DNA from: CAZEAN01 sp964510225
GTDB taxonomy: Bacteria; Planctomycetota; Planctomycetia; Isosphaerales; Isosphaeraceae
Direction of reading: 5' to 3'
Length of the DNA: 14,275 bases
Assembly (NCBI GenBank): GCA_964510225.1
Contig: CAZEAN010000146.1
Location: 1 to 14,275 of the forward strand
Part shown: positions 8,301 through 14,275 of the stretch, in pieces
Numbering within the stretch: position 1 is the stretch's first letter
Layout of the letters: each line of letters begins with the position of its first letter
Program-made: the position numbers and the translations under genes
Notes under the pieces: model-generated
Databases searched by the model: none
What the model was told of the DNA's origin: nothing
Seen by the model: the letters and a program-made list of their open reading frames with translations, nothing else

Positions 8301-8761
8301 GAAGGTCGTTCAAGACCGCTCGAAGATGGCGTCGTCGTTGAGGGAGCCGGGGCAGGCTCGGGACGTCCCGAAGTCGAGGCCGGTTCCGGTTCCGTTTTAT
8401 GGGCGGCAGCAGTACCTGGCGCGACGTTGGCCGACGATTGTGTCGGCTGGTTCGGCGCGGACGAGTGATCGCCCGAGGGCCGGTTCGACACGTGGGCAGG
8501 GCTGATGGCGCGAGCCTCCGCAGTCGGGGACTTAGGTGTGGGGGAGAGGGATTTTGGAGTCGGAGCTTCTACAGGACTGCTTTTGCTGGGTTGAGGTTCG
8601 TTCGAGTCACGGCTTCGCCGTCGGATATCATCGGCGGTTTCGTGATCCACACCAGCTAGGGCACTGGGCTTGACCGCCAGGCCCCATCCCTGGATGCGAT
8701 CGATTAGTTCCTGAGTTTCGAGCCCAAGTTCCTTAGCCAACACGTGGACGCGGATCTTCAA
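5348..8761 (-). CDS. infB: Translation initiation factor IF-2 with very long disordered linker
   Basis: GTPase that brings fMet-tRNA to the 30S P site and drives subunit joining. The 1137 residues contain an N-terminal IF2_N domain (1-49), a Pro/Gly/Ser/Arg-rich linker (about 50-545), and a second IF2_N-type domain (about 550-600). The G domain has GHVDHGKT (644-651), DTPGH (690-694), NKID (744-747) and TSAIS (781-785). Domain 2 is at about 815-905, the IF-2 domain 3 at about 920-1027, and the initiator-tRNA-binding C-terminal domain reaches the end. IF-2 is usually 700-1000 residues; the excess is the linker. The start codon is TTG, chosen because GAGGAGG lies 5 bases upstream and the product begins MKIRVHVLAKELG, the expected IF2_N start. 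It follows nusA by 226 bp, with no clear terminator between. Confidence 0.99.
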   Translation of the reverse strand: MKIRVHVLAKELGLETQELIDRIQGWGLAVKPSALAGVDHETADDIRRRSRDSNEPQPSKSSPVEAPTPKSLSPTPKSPTAEARAISPAHVSNRPSGDHSSAPNQPTQSSANVAPGTAAAHKTEPEPASTSGRPEPAPAPSTTTPSSSGLERPSEPPAEPPRPDPRLAGPPRGATSPPKANAGDLSPRGSADARPPSDSPQQRSPSRQGGGGGPLAGHTRMGRPGGDSPTGADRPIGTSGPAQNASGGSENRQRSLDGGQPPRKSHDRQDYMSPSGTRTSSGGPNRQSHQSHRRDGATTTQSNAGGGNQGPRRDGQRSGSGRPLPPLASGGSNAGRPLPPVASVGNASGRPLPPVAQSSGQGKRTGGPGATPPRPSEGAAGSGSNRSVQPEKRFTREQMLEMKRRGQIGNSPAGRAPASAPPRDGSGGPEKETKAPPTGPKDRPQRGIEPPVGPTAAPSTRGSSTPGRGRYETDDEERRGKGPGGRLGGATDRAGRRAKRQERAKDRVTSPMPAVALLDADDDGGRRRGPKKRQHRQSTVAPRKTSATIELPITLRSLSEEIGIKANQLMRKVMEITGELASINETIDEEMAMELALEFGVELAIAQPETAEDHFDKLFEDASQESDGDENALELRPPVVTILGHVDHGKTSLLDYIRSANVVAGESGGITQHIGAYQIEHEGRKVTFVDTPGHEAFTAMRARGANVTDIAVIVAAADDGVMPQTKEAIAHAKAAGVQIVVALNKIDLPGAEDNINRILGELSAEELIPEEYGGDVPVVRTSAISGQGIDELLEYLATLAEINGYKANPSRPATGTCLESELSEGRGVVATVLVQDGTLKVGDTVACGEAFGRVRALRNDQGRSISEAGPSTPVEISGLDAVPTAGEKFAALVDIAKAREVAETRRTRTRGETLGESPAITLENLYSKMAEHKVKSLNVILKADVQGSLEALLKELEKLENDEVPIRVLLRGVGGISESDVMLADASEAIVIGFRVAPEDRAITLADEKKIEIRRYDIIYQVTDEIKQAIEGRLEPEIKEHHLGRAVVRQTFKISGVGTVAGCFVTQGTIQRNAQARIIREGREIYKGTLDALKRFKDDVREVRENFECGIKIAKFDDIKVDDVIEAFRLEVIRRTL
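7694..7801 (-). repeat. Triple 14-residue repeat in the IF-2 linker
   Basis: The motif GRPLPP(L/V)A occurs three times at IF-2 residues 321, 335 and 349, each 14 residues apart, with Gly/Ser/Asn-rich spacers. The corresponding 42-bp DNA units are clearly related but have diverged at synonymous sites, so the duplication is not very recent or the motif is kept by selection. It is coding sequence inside infB, not a separate element. Confidence 0.8.
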
Positions 8762-8766
8762 CGATT

Positions 8767-8773
8767 CCTCCTC
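8767..8773 (-). promoter_or_regulatory. Strong Shine-Dalgarno sequence fixing the TTG start of infB
   Basis: GAGGAGG on the minus strand, five bases from the TTG at 8761-8759. No ATG or GTG in frame lies between it and a plausible IF2_N start, so this site decides the start codon. nusA has a comparable site, GGAGG, five bases before its ATG. rbfA and purL lack one. Confidence 0.8.
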
Positions 8774-8956
8774 AGTAGCTTGGATCGCCGATCGAATGTC
8801 GCTCGATCGACAATTTGGACGGTATTGTGGTCCCGACCGAACACCTCCGCCAGCCCTTTTCTCCGAGCCCGCTGGTCTGGTGTTAGGTTCTTGATACTCT
8901 CAGAACCACAATCGACCAGAGTAGGCTAAGAGGAGGGCATAAGAAGGTACCCGAGA

Positions 8957-8983
8957 CGCGACGGCCGGCTTAGGCCCGTCGCG
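8957..8983 (-). promoter_or_regulatory. GC-rich hairpin directly after the nusA stop
   Basis: The arms CGCGACGG (8957-8964) and CCGTCGCG (8976-8983) pair perfectly over 8 bp around an 11-base GC-rich centre. It begins five bases past the nusA stop codon. On the minus strand TCTCGGG follows, with no U-run, so a full Rho-independent terminator is unlikely. It may set the nusA/infB ratio by pausing, partial termination or protection of the nusA message end. Confidence 0.5.
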
Positions 8984-8987
8984 AGAC

Positions 8988-10877
8988 TCATGATTGCTCT
9001 TGATCCATCGGGGGATAATCCTCTGTTTCCTCGAGTGTCGCCGATCCCGAATCGTTAGGAGTCAAGGGCTCGGTCGATGTCTTGGATTCGATTTCAAGCT
9101 CGGACGTTCTGGACAAAGATCTCGTGATATCGTCGGTTTCTGATCCATCATCTCCAGTAGGTAGTTGTGATTCCGAAGACTCTGATAGCGTGGGTGAATC
9201 GGAAGTCGAGTCGGCTTGAGTCGATTCCAGAGGTTCGGTGTTGTCAATTCTCGAATTTGCCCCTTCGGCGAGCGAGCTTTCGTTCGAGGGTGGTGTTGGT
9301 TTTGACAGTAAGGATTCAACTGAGCTGAATGCAGAAGATCCTTCGAGATCGGTTTCGGCTGACTCAGTTGTGGTTTGAGTATGATCAGGAGGGTCAGTAC
9401 CCAACAAATCTTTCAGGTCGGTAGATGAGTCAGCGGTCGACGGGTTGGCCTCAAGATCAGTTTTGGTATCGGTTGCCGAATCCTCTTCGCCGAGAGGCTC
9501 GTCCCCTGGTAGATCATTTGGCAGGGCACTTGGAGTGGAGTCATCAAGGGCTCGGAGGCGATCCAATACAGACTCCCCTGTTGATGGAGCGGTAGGCAGT
9601 AGCGTCGCGTCGCTTTCTGGAGTTACACCGTCACCTTTCGAATTGACATCTTTCGCACCGTCACTAGACGACAGACTCGCGAGTCCTTCGACAGCCGATC
9701 GGCCACCTTTTCGTCGAGGAGTTTCTTCCTGCTCCTTGGCTTCATGCCGGGCATCTGCCTCTGCAACGAGAGCAGTGGCAAGAGTCTCGTCAAGCCCATC
9801 GATCGTATTGACGAGATCAGAGACTTCCATCATCGAGAGGTCTTCGTAACTCAGAATCCCTTGTTCAACGAGCTGATTTGCGGTTTCAGGGGTGCAGCCT
9901 TCCAGTTGTGAGAAATGATTGACCGCTCGATCGATTACCTCGTCGAGTTCCTCCGCGGTCATAATCTCAACGCTCCAACCGACAAGCTTGGAGGCGAGCC
10001 GTACATTTTGCCCACGACGTCCAATTGCCAACGAGAGTTGGTCATCGCGAACAAGTACAATCGCACGATCGAGTAGATTACAAAGCAGTACCTCTTCAAT
10101 TTCAGCAGGTTGCAGCGCGTTACGGATCAAGACTTGGAGCGATTCGTTCCATCGGACAATATCGATCCGTTCGTTGCTTAATTCATCGACGATACTTTTG
10201 ATTCGGGTCCCCCGACCACCCACGCATGCGCCAACTGCATCTACCTTCTGGTCGGAGGAACTCACCGCGACCTTAGAGCGATAACCTGCCTCACGCGCAA
10301 TTCCACGGATCTGAATCGTTTGATCAGCGATTTCGGGGATTTCCAGTTCAAAGAGGCGACGGACAAAATCCTGATGCGTTCTACTCAAGATGATCTTAAC
10401 GCGCTGACCGACTTTCCGAACCTCAAGAACGACAGCCCGGATCCGTTCTCCGGGTTGGTGGGACTCGCCTGCGATTTGCTCACTCTTGGGTAATAGTGCG
10501 TCTGTTTTCCCGAGATTGACTGTAACTGCACCGCCATCAAACCGTTGTACTGTACCTGTGATCATCTCGCCGCGTTGCTCTTCAAATTCTTCGAAGAGCG
10601 TGTCACGCTCAGCTTCACGAAACTTCTGAAAGATAATTTGCTTGGCGGTCTGCGCTGTGATTCGCCCGAATTCACTTGGTGAGACAGCTTGCCCGTCCCG
10701 GTTGATAGATAGTTTGCCAGAATCGGGCTCGAAGACTACCTCAATTTCAGTGGCATCAGGGTAGTGCTTGCGTGCAGCTGTGGTGAGCGCAGACTGAATT
10801 GCCTCAATCAAACTCTCTTTAGGAATGTTCTTTTCGCGATGAATACTATCAATTATTCGAACAAGATCAACGCTCAT
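8988..10877 (-). CDS. nusA: Transcription termination/antitermination factor NusA with long acidic tail
   Basis: RNA polymerase-binding factor that modulates pausing, intrinsic termination and antitermination. The 629 residues contain the N-terminal RNAP-binding domain (1 to about 103), an S1 domain (about 104-168), and two KH domains with GGRG at 220-223 and GRRG at 286-289 (LSLAIGRRGQNVRLASKLVG). A helical segment follows (about 305-378; LEGCTPETANQLVEQGI resembles the C-terminal helical repeat of NusA). After that comes an acidic Ser/Thr/Asp/Glu-rich tail of about 250 residues. NusA is usually 350-500 residues, so the tail is the unusual part. The ATG at 10877 has GGAGG (plus 10883-10887) five bases upstream. 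It is the first gene of the visible cluster; rimP, its common upstream partner, is not present. Confidence 0.99.
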   Translation of the reverse strand: MSVDLVRIIDSIHREKNIPKESLIEAIQSALTTAARKHYPDATEIEVVFEPDSGKLSINRDGQAVSPSEFGRITAQTAKQIIFQKFREAERDTLFEEFEEQRGEMITGTVQRFDGGAVTVNLGKTDALLPKSEQIAGESHQPGERIRAVVLEVRKVGQRVKIILSRTHQDFVRRLFELEIPEIADQTIQIRGIAREAGYRSKVAVSSSDQKVDAVGACVGGRGTRIKSIVDELSNERIDIVRWNESLQVLIRNALQPAEIEEVLLCNLLDRAIVLVRDDQLSLAIGRRGQNVRLASKLVGWSVEIMTAEELDEVIDRAVNHFSQLEGCTPETANQLVEQGILSYEDLSMMEVSDLVNTIDGLDETLATALVAEADARHEAKEQEETPRRKGGRSAVEGLASLSSSDGAKDVNSKGDGVTPESDATLLPTAPSTGESVLDRLRALDDSTPSALPNDLPGDEPLGEEDSATDTKTDLEANPSTADSSTDLKDLLGTDPPDHTQTTTESAETDLEGSSAFSSVESLLSKPTPPSNESSLAEGANSRIDNTEPLESTQADSTSDSPTLSESSESQLPTGDDGSETDDITRSLSRTSELEIESKTSTEPLTPNDSGSATLEETEDYPPMDQEQS

Positions 10878-11636
10878 GAATTCCTCCGGAGCGTGTTCGG
10901 CACACCCCGGTTTCGCAAACCCTGCGAACCGTCGAATGCTGAGGCCTTGATAAGGTGGCCAAAAAGTAGACGATTACGCAACCCGAACACCCGAATCGCT
11001 CACCGATTGTTTCGAGCAATCGAAAATGAGAATCTTCGTCGAGGTAGCCTCAAGAGCTGGTCAAGACTTCCAGGTGGAACTTCTTGAACCGGATTTAGAA
11101 AAAAATTCTAGTTCCGATCATCAGGTGATGTCAAGCATCAGCGGTGGGCGTCTTAATATTGCTAAACTCGCCGTAGAGCAGCTTAGGTCATACGCCAAAT
11201 CTTGACTGCATTGTTGTATTAGTACCGTAACGCTTTAAATTCCATTCGGTTACACTCCCTGCTTAATTCGACGGAAAAGATAATCATTGATGCGTCTTGA
11301 TTACCTATTTTGCCCTCAAGGTTTGCGTGATTGTTATAGTGTTAGGTTGCCGAACCGACGCGACCACGTGTCAATTGCCTTTTTTTTCTACACACCCCAA
11401 GAAGGGATCAGATATTGTATTGTTCCAGAGGAATGATTGTGAATCCTGGATTCGAGATCGCAATGGGCGCTTCAATCATCCCGAACTGGTATCCCGGGGA
11501 TTGATTTACAACGACATTACTAGTGTCGAATCCCTTGGTTATCTCGATTGCCCTGGCTTGAGAATCCGGGAATGGGATGTACGGGCGGTGACCTCGAAAC
11601 GAAGCGACTTCATCGGAATCGGAGCTACCAACGCTA
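10878..11636. other. Divergent intergenic region between nusA and the secreted protein gene
   Basis: About 760 bp with no convincing gene. It holds a nusA promoter candidate and, for the plus-strand gene, only a weak TATAGT (11335-11340) with TTGCCC 19 bases upstream. Small dyads occur in the nusA leader: CGATTG/CAATCG at 11004-11022, and GGTTTCGCA/TGCGAACC at about 10909-10930 with one bulged base. Open frames on both strands around 11297-11803 look like chance (see rejected items). No tRNA was seen, unlike the metY-led nusA operon of Escherichia coli. Confidence 0.6.
11105..11134 (-). promoter_or_regulatory. Putative sigma70-type promoter of nusA
   Basis: On the minus strand a perfect TTGACA (plus 11129-11134) is followed after 18 bases by TAGAAT (plus 11105-11110), which differs from TATAAT at two positions. 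It would give a leader of roughly 220 bases before nusA. The match to consensus is the best in this intergenic region. It has not been tested against planctomycete promoter data. Confidence 0.45.
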
Positions 11637-14275
11637 ATGGCCAGACAACACGCCTTCCGAAGCCCGAAGACCTCGCGACGCCCCGTCGTCGAGGGTCTTG
11701 AGAACAGGACCTTCCTTACCGTCGACGTCCTCTTCGCCGGCCAACTCACCTCAACAACGAGTTTTACCCCAGCAGCGGTGGGGACTGACGGAGCGGGCAA
11801 CACCTACATTGCGGGAAATTTTGTAGGAACCGTTGATTTTGATCCGAGTGCAACGACTCTCGAACTCACCAGTACCGGCAGCGGATTGGACTTGGTAGGT
11901 GACGGCTTCCTCGCCGCCTACAGTCCGACTGGTGAATTGCTTTTTGCACGTCAATTCACTCGTCCGACCTTGGATGACTTAAGAATTACCGGGCTCGCGG
12001 TTGCCGACGACGGTACCACTTACGTGGCTGGGACCGGTACGCCTGGCGTTGATCTTGATCCTTCCGACACGGAAGTAGAAAACCTGCCGAACAATGGTGC
12101 TTTCGTAGCATCATACGACAGCAATGGCGACTTTACTGGAGACATCGCTCAGTTTATTGCCTCCAGTGGTGAGCCGACCGACAACACACCGAGTGCCGTC
12201 ACGCTGGGAGCGGATGGCTCGGTTGCCTTGACCGGGGTCCTCCAAACCCCGACTGATTTTGATCCCTCGGCTGGGGAATTCATCCTCGGAGCCGATGGTC
12301 TTAACAACTCCTATTATGTCAAGCTTGAGAGCGATTTTACCTTCGACTTTGCGGGCTCGGTAGAAGCCACCGACCCTAGTGACAGCGTCGGTTCAAGTAC
12401 GCTTGTCGTGACGCCAAATGGCGATCTCTTCGTGGGCGGAAGCTTCACGGGCGCAGTCGATTTCGAGTCGGGTGCAGGTGAAACGATCCTCACTTCGACT
12501 GATAGCGAAGATGACGGATTCCTGCTAAATGTTGATGCGACCGGAAATTTCGTCGATGTTTTCCAGTTTGGTGGGCTCGGATTTGACAACGTCAATGAAC
12601 TCACCTTTGATCCAACCGAAGGAGCAACACCAGATATTATCGTCGGTGGTCACTTTGAAGAGACGCTGACGATCGATGGTACAACGCTGACTTCTGCTGG
12701 CGACATTGACGTCTTTATTGCAAAGTTCGGGCAAGACCTGGAGAGCGAGTTTGCCGTCAGCTTCGGGAATGCCTTACCAAACGCAATTGTCGGTCTTGAT
12801 GTCGATTCAAACGGCACCATCACCTATGGCGGTAACTTCTCCGCACCGCTCGACGTTAACCCTGGCTTTGGTGAAGAAATCCTAGTGCCAGCGGGACTTA
12901 GCGACATCTTTCTTGCCCAACTCGCACCAAGCGGCGTCTTCGCCGATGCGGACAGTTTTGGCGTCACTGGAGAAGGATTTGTCGATCTCGTTTCTTTCGT
13001 AGTTCCCCAGGCAAATGTGGCTAACTTTGTCGGAACTTACGAGGGTGATCCCAATTTTGGTGACGGTCTTCCGCCAAGCACTGGCGACACCCGAGACGGT
13101 TTAATTTTCTCTGCAACGCTTGACGTTGATGGCCCAGATGTCGTCGATGTTCTGATTGATCCAGCCGTATCCAACCAACCGCTGGGACCTGTAGGGGTCA
13201 CATTTAGTGAGCCAATTGTAGGAAGCACATTTACAACAGCCAACGTCATGTTGGAACTCGAAGGTAGTTCGATTCCAATCACTGACGACGTTTCCATCGT
13301 TCAAGTCGATGAGATCACATTCGATGTTGAAGGTCTGGGAACGTTGACTGACCTTGATGGTGTTTACACGGTCACGATTGATCCGACTGGGATCGAAGAT
13401 TTAATCGGGAACGTCGGGGATTCAGCCGGCAGTGATTCCGCGAGCTTCACGCTCGATACGCTGCCACCGGAAATCCAGGATATCGTCAATCCATCGATTG
13501 CCCGACTTCCGGTTGAAACGGTTCCAGTTATCTTTAACAAACCGATCGTTGTGGATTCGTTCACGACCGACGCGGTTAGCTTGACTCTCAACGGAGATCC
13601 AGTCTCACTCGACGGCATCACAATCAATGAAGTTGGAGATGCCGGAACAGAATTCGAGATTGCTGGTCTTTCGACCTCAACCGAGGCTCAAGGCCTCTTC
13701 GTCCTGACGATTGATGAGACCTCCATTGAGGACTTGGTCGGAAACGTCGGCACTGGTGAAGCAACGAGCCAGTTCAATCGAGTTCTGACTCCGGCGGATT
13801 ACAACGGCGATGGAATCTCCGATGTCAGCGTCTACCAGTTCGATATCGACCTCGGTGTCGGTGTCTTCGAGATCAACATTACTGGCAGTGAAGAAACACT
13901 GACCTTCGAAGTAGGAACTGTTGAAACACAGGTTCCGGTCGACGGTGACTTTGACGGTGATGACATCGCTGACCCCGCCGTATTCGACAACTCGTTCGAC
14001 TCAAACAACGACGGGCTTCCCGATTCGTCGAATTGGACCATTCTCCTCTCTTCGAGCGGCTTTGAAGAGACAATCACTGTGCTCTTCGGAGGTCCTGGCG
14101 GACTCGATAATCCAGCGCCGGCCGACTACGACGGTGATGGTACTACCGACATCGCCACCTTCCGGCCCGTCAGCGATATTTCCCCAGGTTCAGCTCAGAG
14201 GTACATCATTCCGAGCACTGCGAATGATATGACCGGTCGCACGAACCGCGCGTTCTCGGTCGTGGGTCGGGCAAC
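11637..14275 (+). CDS. Large secreted planctomycete protein: LEPR-XLL-like N-terminus, seven beta-propeller repeats, two Ig-like domains, FG-GAP/VCBS-type repeats; 3' end cut by window edge
   Basis: The frame is open from ATG 11637 to the window end (879 residues, no stop), so it is partial. The N-terminus is basic and ends SRRPVVEGLENRTFLTVDVL (residues 13-32), a variant of the planctomycete LEPR-XLL export-associated sequence. Residues about 46-498 hold seven SBBP-like repeats, each with G-x-x-Y/F-x-x-G-x-F, a VDFDP-like turn and D-x-F-L-A-x-Y/L. Two Ig-like (Big_5-like) domains follow at about 500-607 and 609-714, each with a TFSEP/IFNKP-type strand and IEDLIGNVG or IEDLVGNVG near its end. 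From 719 on, Asp-rich loops DYNGDGISD, DFDGDDIAD, DSNNDGLPD and DYDGDGTTD suggest calcium binding in FG-GAP/VCBS-type repeats. An in-frame TGA near 11590 limits the start, and no other start codon follows it; GGAG lies 12 bases before the ATG. Likely a surface or extracellular structural or adhesion protein; no enzyme motif was seen. Confidence 0.93.
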   Translation, partial: MARQHAFRSPKTSRRPVVEGLENRTFLTVDVLFAGQLTSTTSFTPAAVGTDGAGNTYIAGNFVGTVDFDPSATTLELTSTGSGLDLVGDGFLAAYSPTGELLFARQFTRPTLDDLRITGLAVADDGTTYVAGTGTPGVDLDPSDTEVENLPNNGAFVASYDSNGDFTGDIAQFIASSGEPTDNTPSAVTLGADGSVALTGVLQTPTDFDPSAGEFILGADGLNNSYYVKLESDFTFDFAGSVEATDPSDSVGSSTLVVTPNGDLFVGGSFTGAVDFESGAGETILTSTDSEDDGFLLNVDATGNFVDVFQFGGLGFDNVNELTFDPTEGATPDIIVGGHFEETLTIDGTTLTSAGDIDVFIAKFGQDLESEFAVSFGNALPNAIVGLDVDSNGTITYGGNFSAPLDVNPGFGEEILVPAGLSDIFLAQLAPSGVFADADSFGVTGEGFVDLVSFVVPQANVANFVGTYEGDPNFGDGLPPSTGDTRDGLIFSATLDVDGPDVVDVLIDPAVSNQPLGPVGVTFSEPIVGSTFTTANVMLELEGSSIPITDDVSIVQVDEITFDVEGLGTLTDLDGVYTVTIDPTGIEDLIGNVGDSAGSDSASFTLDTLPPEIQDIVNPSIARLPVETVPVIFNKPIVVDSFTTDAVSLTLNGDPVSLDGITINEVGDAGTEFEIAGLSTSTEAQGLFVLTIDETSIEDLVGNVGTGEATSQFNRVLTPADYNGDGISDVSVYQFDIDLGVGVFEINITGSEETLTFEVGTVETQVPVDGDFDGDDIADPAVFDNSFDSNNDGLPDSSNWTILLSSSGFEETITVLFGGPGGLDNPAPADYDGDGTTDIATFRPVSDISPGSAQRYIIPSTANDMTGRTNRAFSVVGRA
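11772..13130 (+). repeat. Seven tandem beta-propeller blades in the secreted protein
   Basis: Blades begin near residues 46, 115, 184, 250, 317, 381 and 447, at roughly 60-70 residue spacing. The best conserved features are (Y/F)xxGxF near the start, VDFDP or a relative (VDLDP, TDFDP, VDFES, LDVNP) in the middle and a D-x-F-(L/I)-A-like strand near the end. The repeats have diverged strongly at DNA level. The boundaries are approximate and drawn by eye. Confidence 0.7.

Noticed and set aside
10878..11104. Possible tRNA in the nusA leader, as in the metY-led nusA operon of Escherichia coli.
   Set aside because: No T-loop GGTTCGAATCC-type sequence or cloverleaf pairing was found; only short dyads are present.
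11297..11701. 134-residue plus-strand frame with a hydrophobic start and a lipobox-like VLGC.
   Set aside because: After the first 18 residues it resembles no domain. It overlaps the start of the well-supported secreted protein gene by 65 bases in another frame and has no clear Shine-Dalgarno. A small lipoprotein cannot be fully excluded.
11408..11803. 131-residue minus-strand frame opposite the start of the secreted protein gene.
   Set aside because: Antisense shadow running into the clearly coding plus-strand frame; no recognisable domain.

Overview
The window is a chromosomal segment that most likely comes from a planctomycete. Three things point that way. A secreted protein on the + strand begins with a variant of the planctomycete LEPR-XLL N-terminal sequence. 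The PurL has a long PurS-like N-terminus. IF-2 and NusA both carry very long disordered extensions. The assignment rests on family knowledge and reading by eye, not on a database search.

Layout. Six genes lie on the minus strand and are read from right to left: nusA (10877-8988), infB (8761-5348), rbfA (5203-4721), an endonuclease III-like iron-sulfur protein (4521-3694), a secreted fasciclin-domain protein (3518-3030) and the 5' part of purL (2797 to the window edge). One gene is on the plus strand: a large secreted multidomain protein that starts at 11637 and runs off the right edge. The roughly 760 bp between nusA and that gene is a divergent intergenic region. It holds a good promoter candidate for nusA and no convincing gene.

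nusA, infB and rbfA form the classic transcription and translation cluster: NusA handles pausing, termination and antitermination, IF-2 places initiator tRNA, and RbfA matures the 30S subunit. Neither rimP before nusA nor truB after rbfA is present inside the window. infB starts at TTG behind a very strong Shine-Dalgarno sequence. Hairpins without U-tracts follow nusA and infB, whereas hairpins with U-tracts follow the endonuclease III-like gene and the fasciclin gene. This suggests one core transcription unit from nusA to the endonuclease III-like gene, with fasciclin and purL transcribed separately.

No RNA gene, mobile element, CRISPR array or defence system was seen. The points most worth a second look are these: an endonuclease III-fold protein that keeps all four cluster cysteines but has lost the helix-hairpin-helix signature and the catalytic lysine position; the seven-blade propeller architecture of the secreted protein; short repeated hydrophobic motifs in the acidic NusA tail; tandem PurS-like units fused to PurL; and a marked excess of the palindrome CGATCG.
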